From: Streptomyces wedmorensis
Lineage (GTDB): Bacteria > Actinomycetota > Actinomycetes > Streptomycetales > Streptomycetaceae
Length of the DNA stretch: 64,000 nucleotides
Reading direction: 5' to 3'
Assembly: GCF_000716445.1 (NCBI RefSeq)
Contig: NZ_JNWK01000009.1
Location: 1-64,000, forward strand
Positions 16,841 to 24,293 of the stretch are shown in pieces; the stretch's first letter is position 1; every line of letters starts with the position of its first letter. The notes below the pieces were generated by a model. The model was given only the letters and a program-made list of their open reading frames with translations. It had not been told where the DNA came from and did not search any database. The position numbers were made by a program, and so were the translations under genes.

Positions 16841-17929
16841 TCAGCTCCGCACGTTGAGGACGGGGTTCAGCATGAGGTGGTGGGTCGGCCGGGTGGGGTC
16901 CTCCAGTCGCCTGACGAGCAGCTCGACGGCCTCGGCGCCGACTGCGCGCCGGGGTGGGGCGACGGCGGTGAGCGGGGGATCGGCGAGGGTGGCCAGCTCG
17001 TCGTCGTAGGTGACGACGGCCAGGTCGTCGGGGACACGAATGCCGGATTCCTGGAGTCGGCTGACCAGGGGGAGGGCGATCGAGTCGTTGTGGACCAGGA
17101 TCGCGTCGACCTGGCCGCTCTTCACGCAGCGCACCAGCTGCGCGCACTTGTCGTCGAGGTCGGTGAGGTCGTTCTCCAGGAGGGTGCTCGGAACGTCGGG
17201 GGAGCAGGGTTCCAGGTTCAGCGCGGTCAGGGCCTGGTCGTAGCCGGCCTGCAGCATGGGGGCGGTCATGGTGGCGAACTGGAGGAGCGCGATGCGGCTG
17301 CGGCCCCTCGCGACCAGATGGCGCAGGGCGAGGTGGGCGCCGTACTCGTGGCTGGTGGCGACGTGTTCGACCGTTCCCGTGTCGAGTCCGGTCCGGCGCT
17401 CGGCGAGGACGACGGGGACCGGGAGTTCCCTCAGCCAGGCCTCTGTGTCGGGTGAGGTGCGAGGGTCTTCGGCCGTCGTCACCAGCAGTCCGTCGACGCC
17501 CGTCTGCAGCATCTTGGCCACCAGGGCCTTCTCCGTGAAGGAGTTCTGTGACACCTCCACGGTCAGCGTCGCGCCGAACGACTCCGCGGCCGCCGTCGCG
17601 CCGCCGACGACCTCCGGGTAGTAGTACGACGAGTGGGGGACCACCATGCCCAGGCTGTACGTCCTGGGTGTCCGCCCCGCCGCCACGTCCTCGGCGGGCG
17701 CCTGTCCGGCGCCGGTCGTCGGCGTGGACGGTCCGTTCTCCCCGCGCTCGGCGGGCCGGGCGACTCCGCCGTGGACGCGGACGACCTCGCCGCGCCTTGC
17801 CAGCTCGCGTACGTCGCTCCGCACGGTGACGGCGGCGACGTTCAGCTCCTCGGCGAGCGTGCCGATCCTGACCGATCCCCGCTCCCGCACCGCAGCGACG
17901 ATCGCGCGCTGCCGGTCTTCCGCAAGCAT
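16841..17929 (-). CDS. DeoR-type HTH / LacI-type sensor hybrid regulator
   Basis: 362 aa. ATG 17929 is chosen because GGAGGGGAG lies six bases upstream; a GTG ten codons earlier lacks this. Residues 1-60 form a DeoR-like winged helix (RQRAIVAAVRERGSVRIGTLAEEL, then VTVRSDVRELARRGEVVRVHGG). From about 95 to the end is a LacI/PurR periplasmic-binding fold (YSLGMVVPHSSYYYPEVVGG at the start; VVTYDDELATLADPPLT at the inter-lobe crossover). This domain pair is common for Streptomyces sugar-uptake regulators. Divergent from the ABC importer, with palindromic sites between, so a substrate-relieved repressor of that operon and of itself is expected. Confidence 0.88.
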   Translation of the reverse strand: MLAEDRQRAIVAAVRERGSVRIGTLAEELNVAAVTVRSDVRELARRGEVVRVHGGVARPAERGENGPSTPTTGAGQAPAEDVAAGRTPRTYSLGMVVPHSSYYYPEVVGGATAAAESFGATLTVEVSQNSFTEKALVAKMLQTGVDGLLVTTAEDPRTSPDTEAWLRELPVPVVLAERRTGLDTGTVEHVATSHEYGAHLALRHLVARGRSRIALLQFATMTAPMLQAGYDQALTALNLEPCSPDVPSTLLENDLTDLDDKCAQLVRCVKSGQVDAILVHNDSIALPLVSRLQESGIRVPDDLAVVTYDDELATLADPPLTAVAPPRRAVGAEAVELLVRRLEDPTRPTHHLMLNPVLNVRS

Positions 17930-17956
17930 CCCGTGCTCCCCTCCACTCGTCACCGT

Positions 17957-17968
17957 CAAACGATATCA
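17957..17968. promoter_or_regulatory. TGATATCG half-operator in front of the regulator gene
   Basis: On the minus strand this reads TGATATCGTTTG, 28 bp before the regulator ATG, where its -10 region should be. The 8-mer TGATATCG recurs in the opposite orientation at 18079-18086. Two copies in opposite orientation 118 bp apart suit autoregulation, perhaps with looping. Inference only. Confidence 0.45.
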
Positions 17969-18078
17969 CTTTCGGTGTCGCGGGCCGGTCGCCCGCGATG
18001 CTCCTTGTCGCGATCCCGTCGACCTCGACGGCCGTCGGCACGTCCCGTCTACCTGGAGGACCGCCTCGTGCCTTCACT

Positions 18079-18086
18079 TGATATCG
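18079..18086. promoter_or_regulatory. Second TGATATCG element upstream of the importer promoter
   Basis: TGATATCGAATT at 18079-18090 repeats the 8-mer found before the regulator gene. It also contains TCGAAT, the core of the palindrome at 18122-18143. It lies about 25 bp upstream of the -35 box. Confidence 0.45.
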
Positions 18087-18103
18087 AATTGGGGCGGGAA
18101 GTA

Positions 18104-18132
18104 TTGACGCGGCGTTCGCCTTGTCGAATGAT
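18104..18132 (+). promoter_or_regulatory. Likely sigma-70-type promoter of the sugar importer operon
   Basis: TTGACG (18104-18109) and AATGAT (18127-18132) are separated by 17 bp, a close match to the housekeeping consensus at -35 and a weaker one at -10. The -10 box falls inside the palindromic operator, so bound repressor would occlude polymerase. Transcription would begin near 18140, leaving a short leader before ATG 18169. Confidence 0.6.
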
Positions 18133-18143
18133 TTCATTCGACA
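18122..18143. promoter_or_regulatory. Perfect 22-bp palindromic operator
   Basis: TGTCGAATGA (18122-18131) and its exact complement TCATTCGACA (18134-18143) flank a TT/AA centre: a perfect 10-bp inverted repeat. It overlaps the -10 box and ends 25 bp before the ATG of the binding-protein gene. It is the best candidate site for the divergent DeoR/LacI hybrid. Confidence 0.75.
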
Positions 18144-18168
18144 TCACATCGAACGATCGGTGAAACCC

Positions 18169-19479
18169 ATGCTGCGTAGAACCGCGGTCACCACCCTGGC
18201 CGGCTCGGTCACGGCGCTCGCCCTGCTCGTCACCGGCTGCGGCGGTGGCGGACAGGACACGTCCGCCGGCACCGAGAAGACCGGCGAGGTCACCTTCTGG
18301 TCCTTCCTGAAGGGGTCCGAGGCAGTGGCCGCGGCCTTCAACCGAAGCCACCCGGACATCAAGGTGACCTTCGAGACGGTGCCGTCGGGCCAGGAGTACT
18401 ACTCCAAGCTCACCAACGCCGTGAAGGCCGGCACCGCGCCGGACGTCGCGGTCGTCGAGTATCCGCACCTCCCGGAGTTCGCGGCGCAGGGCAAGGTCGA
18501 GGACCTGACCGGCACGCTCGGCCCGGCGGTGAAGGACGGCTTCCCCGAAGCGGTACGGCAGCTGGTCGAACTCGGCGGCAGGACCTGGGGCGTTCCGCGT
18601 GACGCGGCACCCTTGACGCTGATGTACCGCAAGGACTTCTTCACCCGGCACGAGATCGACGTGCCGACCACCTGGGACGCGTACCGGACCATGACCGAGC
18701 AGGTGAAGAAGGCCGACGCGAACGCCCGCGGCGGGGTCCTGTACACCAACAACCCCGGACAGTTGACCGCCCTCGCCTGGCAGTCCGGCGGACAGTGGTT
18801 CACCGCCGCCGACGACTCCTGGAAGGTCACGCTCGACGACGCGCCCTCGAACAAGGTCGCCTCCTTCTGGGGCGACCTCGCCCGCAAGGACCTCGTCCGC
18901 TCGCTGACCGACGCCGACCCGTTCTGGACGAGCGTGCAGAAGTCCCAGACGGTCGCCTACGTCTGCGCCAGCTGGTGCGCGGGAGCGCAGCAGGCCACCG
19001 TCCCCGACCAGAAGGGCAAGTGGGCCGTGGCGCCCGCGCCCACCTGGGACGGCAAGCCCGCCTCGGCCATGTTCGGCGGTTCCTCCTTCGTGGTCCCGAA
19101 GGGGGCGCGCAACAGCGGTGCCGCCGCCGAGTTCATCAAGTGGATCACCACCGACCCCGAAGGCATGAAGGCGTGGGTGGCCTCGGGAACCAGCAGCATG
19201 CTCCCCGCCGATCCGGCGCTCGTACCGGTCGCCAGGGCGGCGTTCAAGACGGACTACTACGGCGGCCAGGACGTCTACGCGGTCGGCGCGGAGTCGTACA
19301 AGGCGATCCGGAGCGGCTGGACGTGGGGTCCGGTCACGGGCACGACCAACGCGGCCATCGCGGACGAGCTGCCCAAGGTCGCCGACGGCACGGCCGCCCT
19401 GCCGGCGGTCCTCACACAGGCGGAGCGGACCACCGTCGAGCAGATGGAGCGGCGCGGCATGAAGGTCTCCGCTCCCTGA
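18169..19479 (+). CDS. Carbohydrate ABC transporter substrate-binding lipoprotein
   Basis: 436 aa from ATG 18169, which gives a proper lipoprotein signal peptide (MLRRT, hydrophobic core, lipobox LVTGC). The frame is open further upstream through the operator. The mature protein shows the family 1 extracellular solute-binding fold of CUT1 sugar importers: VTFWSFLKGSEAVAAAFNRS at the start, a GVPRDAAPLTLMYRKDFF hinge strand, and a conserved Trp-rich sugar pocket (SFWGDLARKDLV, WTSVQKSQ, WDGKPASAMFGGSSFVV). First gene of an importer operon with two permeases. No ATPase gene is present, as usual in Streptomyces, where a shared MsiK-type ATPase serves many importers. The particular sugar cannot be read. 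Confidence 0.92.
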   Translation: MLRRTAVTTLAGSVTALALLVTGCGGGGQDTSAGTEKTGEVTFWSFLKGSEAVAAAFNRSHPDIKVTFETVPSGQEYYSKLTNAVKAGTAPDVAVVEYPHLPEFAAQGKVEDLTGTLGPAVKDGFPEAVRQLVELGGRTWGVPRDAAPLTLMYRKDFFTRHEIDVPTTWDAYRTMTEQVKKADANARGGVLYTNNPGQLTALAWQSGGQWFTAADDSWKVTLDDAPSNKVASFWGDLARKDLVRSLTDADPFWTSVQKSQTVAYVCASWCAGAQQATVPDQKGKWAVAPAPTWDGKPASAMFGGSSFVVPKGARNSGAAAEFIKWITTDPEGMKAWVASGTSSMLPADPALVPVARAAFKTDYYGGQDVYAVGAESYKAIRSGWTWGPVTGTTNAAIADELPKVADGTAALPAVLTQAERTTVEQMERRGMKVSAP

Positions 19480-19553
19480 CAGCCCCCGCCCGGCCCGGTG
19501 GCCCGCCCGCACAGGCCACCGGACCCGGCCCCGCCCCATCCCGGAAGGCCGTC

Positions 19554-20450
19554 ATGGCAAGCACCTCCACACGCGGACAGCGCCGCGCCGCCGCGCTGCT
19601 CCTCTCACCGTTCTTCGGCCTCTTCACGGCCGTCACCCTCGTTCCACTCCTCTACGCCGCCTGGCTCAGCCTGTTCACCACCCGCACCTCGGGCCTCGGG
19701 TTCGGCGGCGCCGAGAACGCCTTCGCGGGGTGGGACAACTACGTGCGCGCGCTGGCCGACCCGGCGTTCCGCGACGGGTTCCTCGTCGTCGCCGCGTACT
19801 GCGCGATCTACATCCCCCTGATGATCGGCGGAGCGCTCGCCCTCGCCCTGCTGCTCGATTCGGGACTGGCCAAGGCCCGGTCCTTCTTCCAGCTGGCGCT
19901 GTTCCTGCCCCACGCCGTGCCGGGGCTGATCGCCGCGCTGATCTGGGTGTACCTCTACACGCCCGGCCTCAGCCCGGTGATCGACCTCCTCGAGTCCGGA
20001 GGCCTCGCCGTCAGCTTCCTGTCGGCCGACAACGCCGTCTTCTCCACGGCCAACATCGCCGTGTGGGAGTGGACCGGCTACAACATGGTCATCTTCTACG
20101 CCGCGCTGCAGGCCGTGCCCCGCGAGACGCTCGACGCCGCGAAGGTCGACGGGGCAGGCGCGCTGCGCACCGCCCTGTCCGTCAAGCTGCCGATGATCCG
20201 TCCGGCAGTGGCGCTCGCCGTCCTGTTCACCGTCATCGGATCCATCCAGCTGTTCACCGAGCCCAAGGTCATCTACAGCGCCTCCACCGCGATCGGCAGC
20301 AGCTGGACGCCGAACATGTACGTCCAGACCGCGGCCTTCCAGGACAACGACTTCGGCCTCGCCGCCGCCGCGTCCCTGCTGATCGCGCTCTTCGCCGCCG
20401 TCCTCTCCTTCGCCGTCACCCGTATCTCACGCCGCGGGAGCAAGCCGTGA
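19554..20450 (+). CDS. ABC transporter permease, MalF/UgpA type
   Basis: 298 aa from ATG 19554, preceded by GGAAGG. Six predicted membrane segments, beginning LLLSPFFGLFTAVTLVPLLYA. The EAA loop ETLDAAKVDGAGALRTALSV near residue 200 contacts the ATPase. First permease of the CUT1 pair. It ends in a GTGA overlap with the next gene, so the two permeases are translationally coupled. Confidence 0.92.
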   Translation: MASTSTRGQRRAAALLLSPFFGLFTAVTLVPLLYAAWLSLFTTRTSGLGFGGAENAFAGWDNYVRALADPAFRDGFLVVAAYCAIYIPLMIGGALALALLLDSGLAKARSFFQLALFLPHAVPGLIAALIWVYLYTPGLSPVIDLLESGGLAVSFLSADNAVFSTANIAVWEWTGYNMVIFYAALQAVPRETLDAAKVDGAGALRTALSVKLPMIRPAVALAVLFTVIGSIQLFTEPKVIYSASTAIGSSWTPNMYVQTAAFQDNDFGLAAAASLLIALFAAVLSFAVTRISRRGSKP

Positions 20451-21385
20451 CCACTTCCGTCCGACCCCCCGCCCCCGCACGTGTGCCCGCCCCCGGCCCC
20501 GTCCCGCCGCCCCGCGGCCGGCGGCGCGCCGCGAGACGGCCGTCGGCCCTGCTCTCCAAGACGGGCGTCACCGCGCTCCTCGCCCTCGCCACCTTCTACA
20601 CCCTTCTCCCACTGACCTGGCTGCTGCTGTCCTCCACCAAGAGCCGCCAGGACCTGTTCGGCACGAACGGCTTCGCGCTGGGCGACGAGATCCACCTGAC
20701 GCAGAACCTCCAGTACCTGTTCAGCGCCCAGGACGGCGTCTATCTGCGCTGGGTGCTCAACACCGTGCTGTACGCGGGTGTCGGCGCCCTCCTCGCGGCG
20801 GTGTTCAGCGTCGCGGCCGGCTACGCCTTCGACAAGCTCGCGTTCCCCGGCAAGGAGCGGCTGTTCTCCCTCGTCCTGCTCGGGGTGATGGTGCCGGCCA
20901 CGGCGCTCGCCATCCCGCTGTACCTGCTCGCCGCCAAGGTCGGCCTGGTGAACACGTTCTGGGGCGTGTTCCTGCCCGGACTGGTCTTTCCGTTCGGGGT
21001 CTACCTGGCGCGGGTCTTCAGCGCGGCCTACGTGCCGGACGAGGTGCTGGAAGCGGCGCGGATGGACGGCGCCGGCGAGTTCCGGACCTTCCGCCGCATC
21101 GCCTTCCCGATGATCGCGCCCGGCTTCGTCACCATCTTCCTCTTCCAGTTCACGCAGATCTGGAACAGCTTCTTCCTGCCCCTGGTGATGCTCTCCGACC
21201 AGGACCTGTACCCGGTCAACCTCGGCCTGTACGTGTGGTACTCGTCCGCCCTCTCGCAGGGGCGTCCGGAGGACTACCTGCTGGCCGTCGTCGGCTCGCT
21301 CGTCTCCGTCGCCCCGCTCATAGCCGTGTTCCTGATGCTCCAGCGGTTCTGGAAGTCCGGCATGACCGCCGGCGCCGTCAAGTAG
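20447..21385 (+). CDS. ABC transporter permease, MalG/UgpE type
   Basis: 312 aa from GTG 20447, which overlaps the preceding TGA by three bases. The first ~35 residues are a Pro/Arg-rich cytoplasmic tail. Six membrane segments follow, with the EAA loop DEVLEAARMDGAGEFRTFRR (about 220-240) and the typical FTQIWNSFFLPLVML segment of the second permease in sugar importers. Partner of the preceding permease. Confidence 0.92.
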   Translation: MTTSVRPPAPARVPAPGPVPPPRGRRRAARRPSALLSKTGVTALLALATFYTLLPLTWLLLSSTKSRQDLFGTNGFALGDEIHLTQNLQYLFSAQDGVYLRWVLNTVLYAGVGALLAAVFSVAAGYAFDKLAFPGKERLFSLVLLGVMVPATALAIPLYLLAAKVGLVNTFWGVFLPGLVFPFGVYLARVFSAAYVPDEVLEAARMDGAGEFRTFRRIAFPMIAPGFVTIFLFQFTQIWNSFFLPLVMLSDQDLYPVNLGLYVWYSSALSQGRPEDYLLAVVGSLVSVAPLIAVFLMLQRFWKSGMTAGAVK

Positions 21386-21420
21386 CCGTCAGACAGGCCG
21401 ACACCGTGAGGATCCCCCGC

Positions 21421-22434
21421 ATGGCCCCGTCCACGACCACCCGCCCGCGCGCCCTGTTCGCCATGGCCCGGCACCACCGCGAGCAGCTCTTCCCGCCGGA
21501 CGTGATCCGACGCCTCGAGGCCCACGTCGACATCGACCCCGACCACGTCGTGGAGGACTTCGCCGACGAGCCCGACCTGGAAGGAGTGGAACTCCTGATC
21601 ACCTCCTGGGGATGCCCGGCCCTCGACGCGGACGTGCTGGCGCGCGCCCCCGACCTCAAGGCGGTCGTCCACGCCGCGGGCAGCGTCAAGCACCACGTCA
21701 CCCAGGCGTGCTGGGACCGCGGCCTCGCCGTGTCCTCCGCTCCCGCGGCCAACGCCGTGCCCGTGGCCGAGTACACGGTCGCCGCGATCCTCTTCGCCAA
21801 CAAACGCGTCCTGGACATCGCAGGGCTCTACCGTGACCACCGCGCGCCGCTCGACTGGTCCCGCCTGTTCCCCGGATTCGGCAACTACCGCCGGACCGTC
21901 GGCGTGCTGGGCGCCTCGCTCGTCGGCCGCAAGGTGCTCGAACTACTGCGCCCCTACGACCTCGAACTGCTGCTGGCCGACCCCCATGTCGACACCGCGC
22001 GGGCCGCCGCGCTCGGCGCCCGCCTGGTGGACCTCGACGAGCTGGTGAGCGGATCGGACGTCGTGTCGCTGCACGCGCCGGAACTGCCCGAGACCCGGCA
22101 CCTGCTGGACGCCCGCAGGCTGGGACTGATGCGTGACGGCGCCACACTCGTCAACACGGCCCGCGGCTCCCTCGTCGACACCGACGCCCTCACGGCCGAA
22201 GCGGTGACCGGGCGGATCCACGCGGTCATCGACGTCACCGAACCGGAAGTGCTCCCCGCCGCCTCACCCCTCTACTCCCTGCCCAACGTCCTCCTCACCC
22301 CCCACATCGCCGGCTCGCTCGGCGGCGAACTCCGCCGCATCACCACCACCGCCCTCGACGAGATCGAGCGCTACTCCTCCGGCAGACCGTTCGCCCACTC
22401 CGTCCACCCCGCGTCCCTGGCGACCTCGGCCTGA
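21421..22434 (+). CDS. D-2-hydroxyacid dehydrogenase family protein
   Basis: 337 aa from ATG 21421, chosen for GAGG nine bases upstream; a GTG at 21406 is in frame but weaker. NAD-binding Rossmann motif TVGVLGASLVGRKV (G-x-x-x-x-G variant common in this actinobacterial clade). Catalytic residues: Arg in VNTARGSLVD, Glu in IDVTEPEVL and His in LTPHIAGSLGG. It reduces 2-keto acids or oxidises D-2-hydroxyacids with NAD(P). Last gene of the importer operon, 35 nt after the permease, so it probably processes an imported sugar acid or a breakdown product. It is followed by a strong hairpin. Confidence 0.88.
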   Translation: MAPSTTTRPRALFAMARHHREQLFPPDVIRRLEAHVDIDPDHVVEDFADEPDLEGVELLITSWGCPALDADVLARAPDLKAVVHAAGSVKHHVTQACWDRGLAVSSAPAANAVPVAEYTVAAILFANKRVLDIAGLYRDHRAPLDWSRLFPGFGNYRRTVGVLGASLVGRKVLELLRPYDLELLLADPHVDTARAAALGARLVDLDELVSGSDVVSLHAPELPETRHLLDARRLGLMRDGATLVNTARGSLVDTDALTAEAVTGRIHAVIDVTEPEVLPAASPLYSLPNVLLTPHIAGSLGGELRRITTTALDEIERYSSGRPFAHSVHPASLATSA

Positions 22435-22444
22435 CGCGTACACC

Positions 22445-22480
22445 GGGGCCGGGGACGGGCCGCGACCCGACCCCGGCCCC
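22445..22480. terminator. Strong G+C hairpin after the importer operon
   Basis: GGGGCCGGGG (22445-22454) is the exact complement of CCCCGGCCCC (22471-22480). A second CCCCGGCCCC repeats a few bases further on. It sits between the dehydrogenase stop and the convergent matrixin stop, and can terminate both. Confidence 0.75.
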
Positions 22481-22537
22481 GACCCCGGCCCCGCCGGGAC
22501 GGCGACGGCGAGTCCATCGCCGGCTCCGTCGCGCCGG

Positions 22538-24175
22538 CTACTTGTAGTACCGCATCAGCTCTCCGTTGGCCCGCAGGTGGTACAGCTGGGTGCTCGAACT
22601 CGCGATCATGACCGGGATGGGGCGGCCCGACAGTCGGAGGTGGCTCACCTGCCCCACCTCGCCGCTCGGCGTGTGCCGGAAGATCTCTCCATTGTCGAGG
22701 AGCTGGTACACGTCCCCGGCGGAGGCGCTGATCTCCAAGGTCCGCAGGTCGGTGTCGACCGTGTCCCAGGACGTTCCTCCCAGGTGCCGCAGGATCTGAC
22801 CGCTGGCCAGCCTGAACTGGTACATGACTCCGCCGCCGGCCTCGATCCGGGTGGCGCCGCTGCCGGCGAAGGCGAGGAGCTCCCAGCCGGTCAGGGGCGT
22901 ACCGGTGTACCGGAAGATCGCACCCGTGGTGTGCCGCTGGTACAGCTGGTTGCCGTCGGCGACGATCTGAGCCGTGAACGGGTTGTTGTCCAGGAGCTGC
23001 CACCCGGTCATGGGCGTGCCGGTGTACCGGAAGATCGCGCCGGAGTTGTGACGCTGGTAGAGGTTCCCTCCGGACGCGGTGAGCTGCGCGGTGGCGGTGT
23101 TGGCGTCCAGTTGCTGCCAGCCCGCCAGCGGGGTGCCGGTGTACCGGAGGATCGCGCCGCTGGTGTGACGCAGCTGGTACAGCTCGCCTCCGTCGGCGAC
23201 GATCTGTGTCGTCGTGGGGTTCAGGTCGAGTGCCACCCAGCCGATCATGGGCGTTCCGGTGTACTCGAAGATCGCGCCCGTGCTGTGGCGCTGGTAGAGC
23301 CGGTTGCCCGACGCGGCGAGCTGGGCGGTGGCCGGGTTGCCGTCGAGCTGCTGCCAGTAGAGGCTGCGCGCGCGCCTCTTGTCGCTCTCCGTCGGCACCC
23401 GCCTCAGGGTGTTGGGTTCGAAGAACGCCCACATGACGTCATGCTGCATGCCGACTCCGGCCGCGTGCCGCATGCCGATGAGATGGCCGATCTCGTGGAG
23501 GGCGACGCTCTCCACGTCGAAGCAGTCGGGCTTGGCCCCGATGTGCCACTTGTGCTCGTCCTTGTCGAAGTGGAGCGGCTTGGGCATATCGGGCGTCCCG
23601 CACCCCGGCGGCGGGAAGGAATGTGCGTGGCGTGGGCCTACCAGGAGGGGGTAGTCGGGGTCGTTCGCCGGAACCCAACTGACCATGAAGTCGGGGTTCG
23701 CCCCAGAGGACACCTCGGTGAAGGTGATGGGGAGGAGTGCCTGCCACGTGGCGAACGCGGTCCGCACGGCGGTGAACTCGTCGTCACCGGGTATCTGCAC
23801 GGTCCCCGCGCCGAACGCGTAGGTGAAGTGGTTCTTGTCCCAGGCGCACATGGGCCCGTTGACGCTGTGGAGGATGGGCTCTCCGATCGCGCGGAAGACC
23901 GGGTCACCCATGAACCCGCAGCGGGACTTCAGCATGACCTCGCGCGTCCGTTCGTCGAACGAACCCGTCGGCGTGAGCGCGCTGTGCTCCTGGAACCAGG
24001 TCAGGGCCAGTGAGGTGATGCCGTCGAGGCGCCCGGCTTCGTAGGAGTGAGCGGGAAGGTACCCCAGCTCTTCCAGGAACTTCTGAACGTACTCGAAGCC
24101 GTCCTGCTTCTGACCGGGTTTCGTGGTGGGCACGCCGGCGACGGTGGGTCTCGACGCGGTGGTGTGCTGTCCCAT
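22538..24175 (-). CDS. Matrixin-like zinc metalloprotease with cysteine switch and propeller repeats
   Basis: 545 aa, GAAGGAG before the ATG. Residues about 25-80 resemble the peptidoglycan-binding-like prodomain of animal matrix metalloproteases, ending in a cysteine-switch motif SRCGFMGDP (Cys86; animal form PRCGVPD). The catalytic domain (about 95-275) has the MMP structural-metal region (HAHSFPPPGCG, then LHFDKDEHKWH), the zinc site HEIGHLIGMRH (H227, E228, H231, H237) and a Met-turn at VMWA (M248). From about 280 to the end are six or seven ~39-residue repeats (LYQRHSTGAIFEYTGTP type) suggesting a tachylectin-like beta-propeller, perhaps for glycan binding. No signal peptide. Cotranscribed behind the FHA-monooxygenase gene. 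Activation by Cys86 release is inferred from the family. Confidence 0.85.
   Translation of the reverse strand: MGQHTTASRPTVAGVPTTKPGQKQDGFEYVQKFLEELGYLPAHSYEAGRLDGITSLALTWFQEHSALTPTGSFDERTREVMLKSRCGFMGDPVFRAIGEPILHSVNGPMCAWDKNHFTYAFGAGTVQIPGDDEFTAVRTAFATWQALLPITFTEVSSGANPDFMVSWVPANDPDYPLLVGPRHAHSFPPPGCGTPDMPKPLHFDKDEHKWHIGAKPDCFDVESVALHEIGHLIGMRHAAGVGMQHDVMWAFFEPNTLRRVPTESDKRRARSLYWQQLDGNPATAQLAASGNRLYQRHSTGAIFEYTGTPMIGWVALDLNPTTTQIVADGGELYQLRHTSGAILRYTGTPLAGWQQLDANTATAQLTASGGNLYQRHNSGAIFRYTGTPMTGWQLLDNNPFTAQIVADGNQLYQRHTTGAIFRYTGTPLTGWELLAFAGSGATRIEAGGGVMYQFRLASGQILRHLGGTSWDTVDTDLRTLEISASAGDVYQLLDNGEIFRHTPSGEVGQVSHLRLSGRPIPVMIASSSTQLYHLRANGELMRYYK
22870..23345 (-). repeat. Tandem ~117-nt coding repeats in the matrixin gene
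   Basis: At least four copies spaced about 117 nt, recognisable on the plus strand by CCGGTGTACCGGAAGATCGC-type text near 22909, 23018, 23132 and 23247. Each encodes one propeller repeat ending YTGTP-x-x-GW. DNA similarity between copies is high, implying recent expansion or gene conversion. Confidence 0.7.
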
Positions 24176-24293
24176 GGCGGACTCCTTCGGCGTCGATGGG
24201 AATCGAACCGAGTCCTGCAGGAGCCGGGGTGCACCTTCAGTCTCCTGCGGGGCGACAGCCTCCGCAATCCGTTCTCCATCGGCACGACCGTGG

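Noticed and set aside
15780..18137. 785-codon minus frame joining the 302-aa protein to the regulator region
   Set aside because: The part upstream of 16688 is antiphase to the DeoR/LacI regulator gene and has no sensible composition.
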